From the NCBI GenBank assembly GCA_015222755.1, contig JADFVX010000002.1, forward strand, positions 1-32,861: a stretch of DNA of 32,861 nucleotides. The letters run 5' to 3'. The stretch comes from Pseudomonadota bacterium. Lineage in GTDB: Bacteria; Desulfobacterota; JADFVX01. Numbering within the stretch: position 1 is the first letter of the stretch; each line of letters begins with the position of its first letter. Both the position numbers and the translations under genes were made by a program. The notes beneath the pieces are model-generated. The model was not told where the DNA came from. It ran no database searches and saw nothing but the letters and a program-made list of their open reading frames with translations. Below are positions 7,430-15,336 of this stretch, piece after piece.

Positions 7430-8218
7430 TTACGAATTATAATTATTACTGTTCAACTCTAGTTCATTTACCTTATCTTCATCGGTTTCTACCAAGTACT
7501 TATATGACAATGACAGCGCGGAGATTTCTACAGCAATTAATGCATAGCTTAAATAGTAAACGATTATATCTATAAGTAGATGTTTCCCAGTAAGAAATGC
7601 AATAAACAACGATGAGACCAAAGGAAAAGCTGTAAAAACTACGACAAGCCTCCAGCCGTTACCAATCGTTAAATCCAATGCCGTGTTCACACCAATTTTC
7701 TTATCAATTGCTGTAGCTGGAAATAAAACACAGAGTCGAGAAATCATATACAGGCTTGCCAAGGTCATAGCTGTAAAGCTGACTATCGTTCCAACCTTGT
7801 TATTTGAAAGTATTGGAAAAACATAATAAGACATGAAAAACAGCACTAGGCCTACTATGTATATTAGTATGAAAAAGAATGCCACGATGAGTCCAAATCT
7901 TATAAATTGCCATTCTCTTTTTGACCACTTTAAAACTCCATATATCGAAACAGAATTAGGACCAAGTAAAATTATTCGATGGCATGTAATAGCGAAAAGC
8001 GTATATATGACGCTTTGAATTACGATTTTGGCAATAACTATAGGCTTTGCAATATTAGTGGTTGGCTGGATATCATAGAGTATTTGAATGAAGACAAGAG
8101 ACGTGGTCATGATGAAAAGAGATTTTGTCAAATAGGCAGACTGATTCCATGAAGCAACAACAGCACTCTTGATAATATAAAAAACAGGAAGTACTTTTTT
8201 AGTTTGATTTTCTTCCAT
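7430..8218 (-). CDS. AT-rich polytopic membrane protein of unknown function
   Basis: The 262-residue product has about six hydrophobic segments (around 33-50, 63-82, 107-130, 140-160, 190-212 and 213-235), separated by short loops, and a hydrophilic Asn/Glu-rich tail. No catalytic or binding motif is recognised; the architecture resembles generic bacterial membrane proteins of the DUF975/YciC type, but that is only an impression. Base composition is visibly more AT-rich than the neighbours, with many A/T-ending codons, which may point to horizontal acquisition. The start at 8218 has only a weak purine-rich leader. The gene is flanked on both sides by copies of the degenerate repeat. Confidence 0.65.
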   Translation of the reverse strand: MEENQTKKVLPVFYIIKSAVVASWNQSAYLTKSLFIMTTSLVFIQILYDIQPTTNIAKPIVIAKIVIQSVIYTLFAITCHRIILLGPNSVSIYGVLKWSKREWQFIRFGLIVAFFFILIYIVGLVLFFMSYYVFPILSNNKVGTIVSFTAMTLASLYMISRLCVLFPATAIDKKIGVNTALDLTIGNGWRLVVVFTAFPLVSSLFIAFLTGKHLLIDIIVYYLSYALIAVEISALSLSYKYLVETDEDKVNELELNSNNYNS

Positions 8219-8309
8219 GCATACTTGCCTTCTTATAATTCAGACAACAATAACCCTAGAATGTATAGAAATTGATTCAATCATAAATTCGAATAAATTG
8301 CAAATTACT

Positions 8310-8375
8310 AGTTGAAATGTTGCATGCATGGAGGAGGTCGAAAAATCTCGCTTTCAGGAAGTAAGGCTTACTTGC
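8310..8375 (+). repeat. copy of degenerate intergenic repeat
   Basis: TTGAAATGTTGCATGC, then GAAAAATCTCGCTTTCAGG and AAGTAAGG, then CTTGCTACCAA follow the same order as 7323-7396. The terminal inverted arms are not preserved. It lies between the membrane protein gene and the HU terminator. Confidence 0.35.
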
Positions 8376-8382
8376 TACCAAT

Positions 8383-8414
8383 AAAAAAGGACAGGGGTTT
8401 ATCCCTGTCCCTCT
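8383..8414 (-). terminator. intrinsic terminator of the HU gene
   Basis: GGACAGGG (8389-8396) pairs with CCCTGTCC (8403-8410) around a six-base loop. Read on the minus strand the stem is followed by a run of T (the A-run at 8383-8388). It begins 25 bases past the HU stop. Confidence 0.88.
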
Positions 8415-8434
8415 TAATTGCAAACTATATTATA

Positions 8435-8707
8435 TTAATTAACTGCGTCTTTAAGTGCCTTGCCGCCCTTAAATTTAGGGACTTTTCTTGCCTTAATCTG
8501 GATGGTTGCCCCAGTCTGAGGATTTCTTCCTGTCCTGGCTGCCCTTTGAGAGACAGAGAAGGTACCGAAACCAACAAGACTGACGCTTTCACCTTTGGCC
8601 AATGCACCTGATACACTTCCTGTAAAAGCCTTTAGTGCCGCACCTGCCTCCTTCTTTGATATACCTGCATCTTCTGCAATCTTTGTTACGAGTTCATCTT
8701 TAGTCAC
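8435..8707 (-). CDS. hup: HU-family nucleoid DNA-binding protein
   Basis: The product has 90 residues, the usual HU length. It begins MTKDELVTKIAEDAG, has the helical dimer half at 1-45, then the family signature VGFGTFSVSQRAARTGRNP, with the DNA-contacting beta arm at about 53-75 containing R-N-P-x-T-G and a Lys-rich end. HU bends and compacts DNA and helps replication initiation and recombination. The start is GTG at 8707, with an excellent AAAGGAGGT site seven bases upstream, so this start is well supported. The gene has its own terminator. It borders the gap with DnaA boxes. IHF subunits are similar, but the sequence is closer to HU. Confidence 0.95.
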   Translation of the reverse strand: MTKDELVTKIAEDAGISKKEAGAALKAFTGSVSGALAKGESVSLVGFGTFSVSQRAARTGRNPQTGATIQIKARKVPKFKGGKALKDAVN

Positions 8708-9142
8708 GTCTTACCTCCTTTAATGATTTTTATTTCTATTAACGATTTTATAAAAACTAATGGATGTAGCAACAATCCATTTTGTTATTTTTGCGACTCG
8801 TACAGTTCTTTTACATTTTTTAGAAAGCTGTGACTGTATAGATAGTCAACTACGCCCACAACCTATCAAGATTAAGTCAATAAATCAATACTCAAAAAGG
8901 TGTATTTTGGGGTAGATATTTTGAGGTAGGCATTTAATGTTTTCTTGGAAATTTATCAGATGATCTCTGCCAAGCAAAAATTACGGATGACAGAGCTTAA
9001 TTCTGCAATCCTCACAGATCCACAAGAGGAAGCTAAACAAGCCAATACTCCCCCTCCCCTTACAGATTTTTGACAGGCTGCTGAGGCATATTTCATTAAG
9101 GCGGAAAACGAAAAAAACGCAACAAAAACAACACTTAGAGTT

Positions 9143-9386
9143 TTATGCACAAAAACTGTGGATAAACTGTGTCCAAAAAAATCTACATCTGGCCTTAAAG
9201 CCTTACAAAGCTGGGCGTAGAGCAAATTGCCTATTTTTTAGGCACATAACAAGGGACAATTTGCCCTTACTTTTCATGAACTTACAGACTATGCCATTTG
9301 CCAAACTTGTCTCTTTAAATTTTTTCATAACATTTTCATTTCTTGGCACATTTTTATCCACAGCCACATGTGGCATCTGTGGATAA
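9143..9386. other. cluster of four consensus DnaA boxes: candidate replication origin
   Basis: Four matches to TTATNCACA occur in 244 bases: TTATGCACA (9143-9151, plus), TGTGGATAA (9157-9165, minus), TTATCCACA (9354-9362, plus) and TGTGGATAA (9378-9386, minus). The last two form a dyad with perfect 10-base arms around a 12-base palindrome, GCCACATGTGGC (9363-9374). Looser matches with two mismatches lie at 9016-9024 and 9168-9176. AT-rich tracts occur at 9311-9348 (next to the dyad) and 9105-9155. The whole 8708-9646 gap holds no credible gene. About one such 9-mer would be expected by chance in the entire window. dnaA, dnaN or gidA are not adjacent, so the origin call is inference; a DnaA-titration or DnaA-regulated site is the alternative. 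Confidence 0.5.
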
Positions 9387-9474
9387 GCGACCTTTCTTCC
9401 ACTATTCTAAGGGTTTTTGGAATATAACGGCAAAGCATGTTTTTGACAATTCCCATTCTCTCATCCAAATAAAA

Positions 9475-9500
9475 AAAGGACCGGTAAAAACCGGCCCTTC
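9475..9500 (-). terminator. probable terminator of the zinc-ribbon/Tudor-like gene
   Basis: CCGGT (9481-9485) pairs with ACCGG (9490-9494), extended through one A/C mismatch by AAGG with CCTT. On the minus strand a T-run follows (A-run at 9471-9477). It is about 150 bases past the stop at 9647. Confidence 0.6.
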
Positions 9501-9646
9501 TCGCTCTATACAAAAGAAATCCCTTGGCATAAAACGGCCCATCTTAAATATCACCAGGGGAAAAGCTCTTTTTTTCTTCCGGAGAGTTGAGGAAAGTTCT
9601 TATTACAAACGCCCTGCCAGCCCTCCTCTTTTTGATTTTTAAGCAC

Positions 9647-10060
9647 CTAGTAGGAAGCAGCCAGGACTCTCTCTTTGTCCTCAAAGATAATTGTCACCTT
9701 CTTTTCAAAAACTTCCAGCACAACTCCCCTGCCAAAGCTCACATGCAAAACGATATCGCCTTTATTGTATGACCCGGACATCTCATAGGGAATGTCTTGC
9801 CCCTTGGCCTTAAAAACAGCCTCCTCCCAACGTCTCTCAGGGCTCTTGACCGGAGTGGCTCTCTTGGCTGTAGAGGTCCCCTTCTTTATCGTGGCCCTCT
9901 TTTTTGTCCTGTCCCTGTAATTGTGCTCGCTCCCGCAGGTTCGGCATTTGACCCTGACAATCTTATCTTCTATCATCGCAACAATAGTATGACTAAGATC
10001 CATCTTGCACTTGGTGCAGTAACAGACTGTGTTTTCCCCTGCAGCCGACTTACTTTTCAT
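9647..10060 (-). CDS. small zinc-ribbon protein with a PcrA/UvrD-like Tudor C-terminus
   Basis: The 137-residue protein has two recognisable parts. Residues 12-48 are a zinc ribbon with C15/C18 and C39/C42 (C13 is extra). A Lys/Thr/Arg-rich linker follows. Residues 100-137 (KGDIVLHVSFGRGVVLEV, then VTIIFEDKERVL) match the small beta-barrel seen at the C-terminus of PcrA/UvrD helicases and in CarD-like modules, which binds RNA polymerase in PcrA. A nucleic-acid or polymerase-associated role is therefore plausible but inferred. The ATG follows AAAAGGG at a good distance. It lies 46 bases after the SulP gene on the same strand, and its 3' side faces the candidate origin. Confidence 0.65.
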   Translation of the reverse strand: MKSKSAAGENTVCYCTKCKMDLSHTIVAMIEDKIVRVKCRTCGSEHNYRDRTKKRATIKKGTSTAKRATPVKSPERRWEEAVFKAKGQDIPYEMSGSYNKGDIVLHVSFGRGVVLEVFEKKVTIIFEDKERVLAASY

Positions 10061-10106
10061 TATTATGCCCTTTTACCTGATTTTATGGGATATAGACCCA
10101 ATTCAA

Positions 10107-11639
10107 CTAAAATGCTAACTTGTCGTCAGCAACGTGGTAGCGCGGGTCTTCCATAATATTGACCTCCACAAGGTCTCCCGCCTTACTCAGTAACTTTCTG
10201 CACTCTGGGCTCAGGTGGCGAAGCCTGAGAGTCTTGCCCGCCTTTGTGTAACGCTCTGCCAGTGAATCAATGGCCTCAATAGCAGAATGATCTGCTACGC
10301 GTGAACGGGCAAAGTCTACAATCACTTCATCAGGATCTTCCTTCGGGTCAAATATTTCATTAAAACGGTGGATGGATGCGAAAAAGAGAGGGCCATCGAG
10401 CATATAAATCTTTGCACCCCCAAGGTCGGCATGGGTTTCAGCATGAATCTGTTTTGCATGATTCCAGGCATATACAAGGGCTGAGACAATGACACCGACA
10501 ACAACGGCAATGGCAAGATCGGTGACAACGGTCACAACTGCGACAAGGATGACAACAAAGAAATCTTCAGAGGGGACACGTTTCATCAACCTGAAAGAGC
10601 CCCATTCAAACGTTCCCAGTACGACCATAAACATCACGCCCACAAGTGCTGCAACGGGGATCATTTCAATAAGTGAGGAGCCGAAAAGAATAAAACTAAG
10701 GAGAAAGAGCGCCGCTGAAATTCCCGACAGGTTTCGCTGACCGCCTGAGCTGATATTGATCATACTCTGACCGATCATTGCACAGCCCCCCATGCCGCTA
10801 AAAAAGCCGGTTACGACATTTGCCGCCCCCTGTCCGAGGCAAACCCGATTACCCTGGCCGCGAGTTTCGGTCATTTCATCAATAACGGTCATCGTAAGCA
10901 GTGATTCTATCAGGCCGATGGCCGCGAGAATTATCGAGTAGGGAAAGATGATTTTAATTGTATCAATGTTAAATGGAACCTGAGGGATATGAAAGGGTGG
11001 AAATCCACCACCGATTTTAGCAATGTCGCCGACCGATTTTGTATCGAGCCCGCCAAAAATAACTATCAGCGAAATACTAAGAATGGCTATCAGTCCGGCA
11101 GGCAGGGCGCGCGTAAATTTGGGCAGAAAATGCATAACAGACATCGTCCCAAAAACCAGTGCCAGCATGAGCCCTAACTGTGCAGACGGCATCCATGCAA
11201 GGCTGCCATCGGCAAGTGTCACCTTAAACTGAGGAATCTGGGCCAGAAAAATAACAATGGCCAAACCGTTCACAAAGCCCAGCATGACGGGATAGGGAAC
11301 CATACGTATAAACTTTCCAAGCTTTAAAAGACCTGCCGCGATTTGCAAAGCACCCATTAAAACTACGGTGGCAAACAGATATTCCACACCATGCCTTGCA
11401 ACAAGGCTCACCATTACAACGGCCAATGCGCCCGTAGCGCCGGAAATCATTCCAGGCCTTCCGCCCACAATCGCCGAGATCAAACCAACCATGAAGGCAG
11501 CATAAAGGCCTGTCAGGGGATGCACCCCCGCCACAAATGAAAAGGCCACAGCCTCCGGCACCAGTGCCAGCGCTACCGTTAAACCTGAAAGAACATCATC
11601 TTTGGCACGCGCAGCATGCCTGTAATAAAGCGCAAACAT
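10107..11639 (-). CDS. SulP-family (SLC26) anion transporter with STAS domain
   Basis: The product has 510 residues. The N-terminal membrane domain (about 10-390) begins with the SulP signature DVLSGLTVALALVPEAVAFS and has the repeated helices of the family, including PGMISGATGALAVV and GQGAANVVTGFFSGMGGCAMIGQS. The last hundred residues form a cytoplasmic STAS domain (AKIYMLDGPLFFAS through the predicted nucleotide-binding loop DHSAIEAID). Family members exchange or symport sulphate, bicarbonate or dicarboxylates; the substrate cannot be read from the sequence. At 510 residues it is on the short side, with a trimmed STAS. The ATG has AAGGAGA four bases upstream. It probably shares a transcript with the gene at 9647-10060. 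Confidence 0.9.
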   Translation of the reverse strand: MFALYYRHAARAKDDVLSGLTVALALVPEAVAFSFVAGVHPLTGLYAAFMVGLISAIVGGRPGMISGATGALAVVMVSLVARHGVEYLFATVVLMGALQIAAGLLKLGKFIRMVPYPVMLGFVNGLAIVIFLAQIPQFKVTLADGSLAWMPSAQLGLMLALVFGTMSVMHFLPKFTRALPAGLIAILSISLIVIFGGLDTKSVGDIAKIGGGFPPFHIPQVPFNIDTIKIIFPYSIILAAIGLIESLLTMTVIDEMTETRGQGNRVCLGQGAANVVTGFFSGMGGCAMIGQSMINISSGGQRNLSGISAALFLLSFILFGSSLIEMIPVAALVGVMFMVVLGTFEWGSFRLMKRVPSEDFFVVILVAVVTVVTDLAIAVVVGVIVSALVYAWNHAKQIHAETHADLGGAKIYMLDGPLFFASIHRFNEIFDPKEDPDEVIVDFARSRVADHSAIEAIDSLAERYTKAGKTLRLRHLSPECRKLLSKAGDLVEVNIMEDPRYHVADDKLAF

Positions 11640-12057
11640 AAAATCTCCTTAAAACTGATTTTCTCTCAGATAGTTTTAATGGACTTAAAAATAGACAAAG
11701 AGAGCGTAAATATCAGTGGAAAAACAGAGGAAAAAAATAAGGACAACGACAATCAATGCCGCTATATCTAAGCGTTTTTCAAGAAAACAACGGAGACAGT
11801 TGAACTATTTATTTCGATTAACTAAGCCACTTGAATAGAACGCACATGATAGCACAAAACCCCTTTCTCCTTCAATCATTTTGTTCCAGCAAATACCTCA
11901 TTTGGAACGCCTTTTTTACTATTCTAAAACAAAGGATAAGCCTGCAACATAGAATATTTCTATAAACTTCATCGAAGACATAGATATTTCAGATTTGAAT
12001 TTTCGCCCTGGATACTGTATCTTTTTTCAAAAAAATCAACATAAGGAAATCATATTT
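11640..12057. other. divergent intergenic gap of 418 bases
   Basis: Between the divergent SulP and transglutaminase-like genes no further gene is seen. It must carry both promoters. A small palindrome, ATAGAA-TAT-TTCTAT, lies at 11949-11963, and GCCTGCAACAT at 11940-11950 is the exact reverse complement of 11 bases within the repeat copy at 1196-1252. A longer in-frame reading from TTG at 11995 exists but lacks a ribosome site. Confidence 0.4.
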
Positions 12058-13083
12058 ATGAAGCGAGTCACTTCTTACCTTTTTGTTTTTTCATTCCTTT
12101 TCTTCACCTCCTCCGCCACGGCTGAAACAGTTAGCGGCAATGTGACCATGAAGTTTGACCTTTCGGCCCATCCAGGTGACAAAGTGGCCCAACTTTGGAT
12201 ACCCTACCCCATGTCGGACCAGGATCAGACTATCATGAATATCCGGGTAGATAGCAACGCAGCCTCATCGGCTGTTTACTCCGATAAGCGCTTTCAGACC
12301 CCCATGCTCTACGCCAAGTGGGATGCGGGAGTGAAGGAGCGTAAGCTGACCTTCTCCTTTGACGTAACAAGAAAGGAAATTATCCGACAAAACTTTCCTG
12401 AAAAGGAGGTGCCTTGGGACCCTGCTGATTACACGCTCTTTCTGGCCCCAACCAGGTTGGGACCACTGGGTGGCGACGTAAAAAAACTTGCTGAAAAGAT
12501 CACGGCAGGAAAGAAAAGTGTGCTCGACAAAGCAAAGGCGATCTACGACTGGAGCGTGGAAAACACCTACCGCAATCCTAAGACGCGCGGATGCGGCAAG
12601 GGCGATGTCTGTGAGCTTCTTAAGGACCCAGGCGGAAAGTGTACCGACATCAGTTCAATTTTTGTCGCCCTCTCACGCGCTGCCGGCGTGCCTGCAAGAG
12701 AGACATTCGGTATCCGGCAGGGTAAAAAGGCGGGTGATGATATCTCGCAGTGGCAGCACTGCTGGGCCGAATTTTACCTTCCCGGCCACGGCTGGGTGCC
12801 CGTCGACCCGGCGGATGTAAGAAAGATGATGTTCAGGGACGACCTTGCTCTGAATGACACTAAAACAGCAGAACTCCGGGACTACTTTTGGGGTGGTATA
12901 GACGCCTACCGCATCAGGCTGGGCACAGGGCGCGACCTTACGCTGAACCCGCCGCAGCATGGAGAAGCCGTCAACTACCTCATGTATCCCTTCGCACAAA
13001 TCGGCAAAAAAACGCTCGATTGGCTCGCCCCGGAGAGCTTTAGCTACGTCATTACCTACAGGCCGCTGAAAATAAACAAATGA
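12058..13083 (+). CDS. secreted transglutaminase-like cysteine-protease-fold protein
   Basis: The start is placed at ATG 12058, not the longer TTG frame, because AAGGAA sits nine bases upstream and residues 1-22 then form a clean signal peptide ending T-A-T-A before Glu. The 341-residue protein has an N-terminal beta domain (25-115) and a transglutaminase-like core with the triad C195 (in GGKCTDIS), H234 (in WQHCWAEFY) and D250 (in WVPVDPADV). Proteins of this superfamily act as peptidases, amidases or transglutaminases on envelope substrates. Two more cysteines, C179 and C185, lie close by. The gene is single, divergent from sulP, and followed by an inverted repeat. Substrate unknown. Confidence 0.82.
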   Translation: MKRVTSYLFVFSFLFFTSSATAETVSGNVTMKFDLSAHPGDKVAQLWIPYPMSDQDQTIMNIRVDSNAASSAVYSDKRFQTPMLYAKWDAGVKERKLTFSFDVTRKEIIRQNFPEKEVPWDPADYTLFLAPTRLGPLGGDVKKLAEKITAGKKSVLDKAKAIYDWSVENTYRNPKTRGCGKGDVCELLKDPGGKCTDISSIFVALSRAAGVPARETFGIRQGKKAGDDISQWQHCWAEFYLPGHGWVPVDPADVRKMMFRDDLALNDTKTAELRDYFWGGIDAYRIRLGTGRDLTLNPPQHGEAVNYLMYPFAQIGKKTLDWLAPESFSYVITYRPLKINK

Positions 13084-13118
13084 TCCCCAGCGCAAGTGGC
13101 GGGATATTTATCGGACAT

Positions 13119-13152
13119 TGCAAGTAGGGAGCTTTAAAAGTCCCTACTTGCA
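13119..13152. terminator. 12-base inverted repeat after the transglutaminase-like gene, possible terminator
   Basis: TGCAAGTAGGGA (13119-13130) and TCCCTACTTGCA (13141-13152) are perfect arms with a 10-base loop, 35 bases past the stop. No T-run follows, so intrinsic termination is uncertain; it may instead protect the mRNA 3' end. Confidence 0.45.
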
Positions 13153-13325
13153 GTAATTGCGAGCCCGCATCCTGAGGACCCGGCCTTTACATTCAGCACC
13201 TTATGCCTATAAAAACCCTGCCCATACACCTAAGCGCCATTTTTTAGGGAGGCTTTACATAAAATCAAAATTGCAGTCCCAAAAGGTATATGGTATTATT
13301 TGTCAACAATGGGGGTGGGAAGTTA

Positions 13326-13706
13326 ATGAGCAAAGCCAGAATACTGGTAGTAGACGATGATGAGGGAATACGTCAAAGTCTCTCCTTGATCCTCAAGAAG
13401 AGAGGATACCTGGCCGAGGCTTGCGCCTGTGGCAAGGATGCAGTCACAAAGCTTAGGAGTTCACCCTATGATGTTTTGCTGACAGATCTGAGGATGCCGG
13501 AAATGGGGGGCATAGAGCTTTTGAAGGCAGCAAGGAAACTTTACCCCTCCATGGGGGCCATTATAATGACAGGATTTGGCGAAATAAGTACATACCTTGA
13601 GGCTATGGACCTGGGCGCTGCGGAATATATTAACAAGCCTGTAAAAAGTGAAGAACTAGAGTTGATCATAAAAAAACTCATGGCAAAACAAAAAATTGAT
13701 GCATAG
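13326..13706 (+). CDS. single-domain response regulator (receiver only)
   Basis: From ATG 13326 the product is 126 residues, the size of one receiver domain. The acidic pocket D10-D11-D12, the phosphoacceptor D54 (LLTDLRMP), the Thr of IIMTGF and the Lys of INKPVK are all in place. It has no output domain, so it probably signals by binding a partner or passing phosphate on. Twelve more residues could be added from an ATG at 13290, but the GGTGGGAAG before 13326 and the usual family start favour the shorter form. No kinase is adjacent; the gene lies 55 bases before the deoxynucleoside kinase gene. It resembles the receiver of NtrC-type regulators. Confidence 0.88.
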   Translation: MSKARILVVDDDEGIRQSLSLILKKRGYLAEACACGKDAVTKLRSSPYDVLLTDLRMPEMGGIELLKAARKLYPSMGAIIMTGFGEISTYLEAMDLGAAEYINKPVKSEELELIIKKLMAKQKIDA

Positions 13707-13761
13707 AAACTGTACCCTAAACCTACGCACTTGTCCCATAAAACATCAATAATACCCAACA

Positions 13762-14403
13762 ATGGAAGGCGCTAGATATATCGCGATAGAAGGCCCCATC
13801 GGCGTAGGCAAAACCAGCCTTGCCGAGCTTCTGGCCAGGGCCATGAAGGGAAGGGTCATTGAAGAACAGGTTGAAGAGAACCCTTTTCTTAAAGATTTTT
13901 ATAGCGACAGACAAAAATACTCCTTCCAGACACAACTTTTTTTCCTTTTAAGCCGCTATCGCCAGCAGCAGGAACTGGCCCAGTGCGACCTTTTCAACAA
14001 AACCATAATAAGCGATTATCTGTTTGCAAAAGACAGAATTTTCGCGTATCTTAACCTCGATAAAAACGAGACGGATCTTTATGAACAGGTCTATAAGACG
14101 CTCGACGCGAAACTGCCAAAACCGGATCTTGTCATCTTTTTGCAGGCAACTACGGAGGTGCTCACAGAGCGCGTAAACACACGTAACAGGGACTATGAAA
14201 AAGAGATCAAGCCTGACTACCTTGAAGCATTGCAGCAGGCATATAACGATTTTTTCTTTCACTATGATGAAACCCCCCTGCTGGTAATAAACTCATCTGA
14301 AATCGACTTCGTGAACAACGAAGGCGACCTTGAACTGCTTATAAAGGAGATCAGGGAGATGAAAAAGGGCATAAAGCATTTTGTACCGCTTGGATCCATA
14401 TAG
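13762..14403 (+). CDS. deoxynucleoside kinase (dNK/dGK-dCK family)
   Basis: The 213-residue protein begins with the P-loop GPIGVGKTS at residues 11-19 and has the family features EEQVEENPFLKDFY, the FQTQLFFLLSRY helix, DYLFAKDR (the DR catalytic/binding motif) and the arginine-rich lid RVNTRNRDYE. It transfers phosphate from ATP to deoxyadenosine, deoxyguanosine or deoxycytidine in nucleotide salvage; which one is not clear. The gene lies just before panB, an arrangement known from deltaproteobacteria, where folK is often also next door (not here). The ATG at 13762 has no good ribosome site. Length and motifs are those of an intact enzyme. Confidence 0.87.
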   Translation: MEGARYIAIEGPIGVGKTSLAELLARAMKGRVIEEQVEENPFLKDFYSDRQKYSFQTQLFFLLSRYRQQQELAQCDLFNKTIISDYLFAKDRIFAYLNLDKNETDLYEQVYKTLDAKLPKPDLVIFLQATTEVLTERVNTRNRDYEKEIKPDYLEALQQAYNDFFFHYDETPLLVINSSEIDFVNNEGDLELLIKEIREMKKGIKHFVPLGSI

Positions 14404-14474
14404 CTGGACCGGGACGGAAAAAGCAGATAGTTTCAAGGTCGCTTCATATTTCTTATGGAGTAAGTCTTGCGCTG

Positions 14475-14505
14475 CCTTCCGCCTGGAAAAATGGAAGGTT
14501 TTTTT
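14475..14505 (+). promoter_or_regulatory. hairpin plus T-tract overlapping the panB ribosome site
   Basis: CCTTCC (14475-14480) pairs with GGAAGG (14493-14498) and is followed by seven T before the panB ATG at 14506. The right arm is also the only good Shine-Dalgarno sequence for panB. The element therefore looks like a weak terminator and like an SD-masking hairpin at once. Confidence 0.4.
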
Positions 14506-15336
14506 ATGTGCGTAGCTAAAAGCAAGGACAAGATAACAGTCCCCATCATAGTCGGTAAAAGAACCCAGAAAGAGCCCATAAAGGTATTGACGGCATACGA
14601 CTTCCGCATGTCTGCCCTGCTGGACAGTTGCGGCATAGACATACTTCTTGTGGGAGACTCTCTGGGAAATGTCGTCTATGGTTTTGACAGCACCCTGCCT
14701 GTCACCATGGATATGATGATAGCCCACAGCGCTGCCGTAGCTCGCGGCAGAGAAAGGGCGCTTGTCGTCTCCGACCTCCCCTTCATGTCTTATCAGGTGT
14801 CAGAAGAAGATGCAGTAATGAATGCCGGGCGGCTCGTCAAAGAAGGCGGCGCAGAGGCCGTCAAGCTTGAAGGTGGTGTAGCCATGGCTGGCAGGATAAG
14901 GCGCATTGTAGAGGCAGACATCCCTGTCATGGGCCATATCGGATTGAGGCCGCAGGCAGTCAACATGATGGGCGGGTACAAGGTGCAGGGACGAAGCGAA
15001 CAGGAAGAAGCCATACTGCTCGAAGATGCAAGTGCCGCCCAGGAAGCGGGGGCATTTGCCATTGTTATTGAGGGAGTGCCTTCAGCCACTGCTGCAAGGA
15101 TCACAGAGGCCCTTAGCATACCGACCATAGGCATAGGAGCAGGGCCGGACTGTAACGGGCAGGTTCTGGTAATAGACGACCTGCTGGGCCTGTCTGAATT
15201 TACACCGAAATTTGTCCGCAAATTTGCAGACCTTTCAAAAGAGATAGTGAGTGCCGTCTCAAACTACGGCAAGGCCGTAGATGCAGGCAGCTTCCCCTCA
15301 GCAGAGGAAAGTTTCGGAGCAGACAGCCAGAAATGA
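14506..15336 (+). CDS. panB: ketopantoate hydroxymethyltransferase
   Basis: PanB adds a hydroxymethyl group from methylenetetrahydrofolate to 2-ketoisovalerate, the first committed step to pantothenate. The 276-residue product has the TIM-barrel landmarks LTAYDF, VGDSLGNVVYG (metal and substrate site), GGAEAVKLEGG, MGHIGLRPQ and IGIGAGPDCNGQVLV. The start at 14506 is preferred because GGAAGG lies seven bases upstream; an in-frame TTG at 14467 and ATG at 14491 would add 13 or 5 residues without family support. The stop overlaps the panC start by four bases (ATGA). Confidence 0.97.
   Translation: MCVAKSKDKITVPIIVGKRTQKEPIKVLTAYDFRMSALLDSCGIDILLVGDSLGNVVYGFDSTLPVTMDMMIAHSAAVARGRERALVVSDLPFMSYQVSEEDAVMNAGRLVKEGGAEAVKLEGGVAMAGRIRRIVEADIPVMGHIGLRPQAVNMMGGYKVQGRSEQEEAILLEDASAAQEAGAFAIVIEGVPSATAARITEALSIPTIGIGAGPDCNGQVLVIDDLLGLSEFTPKFVRKFADLSKEIVSAVSNYGKAVDAGSFPSAEESFGADSQK

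Noticed and set aside
8956..9225. Open frame of 89 codons on the minus strand in the HU/zinc-ribbon gap
   Set aside because: No ribosome site, no family resemblance, and it runs through the DnaA-box cluster; low-complexity translation.
9325..9642. Open frames on both strands across the DnaA dyad and terminator
   Set aside because: They overlap an inverted repeat and a terminator, lack ribosome sites and have no recognisable protein features.
11995..12057. TTG-started 21-codon extension of the transglutaminase-like gene
   Set aside because: It would bury the signal peptide, and the good ribosome site lies before ATG 12058.
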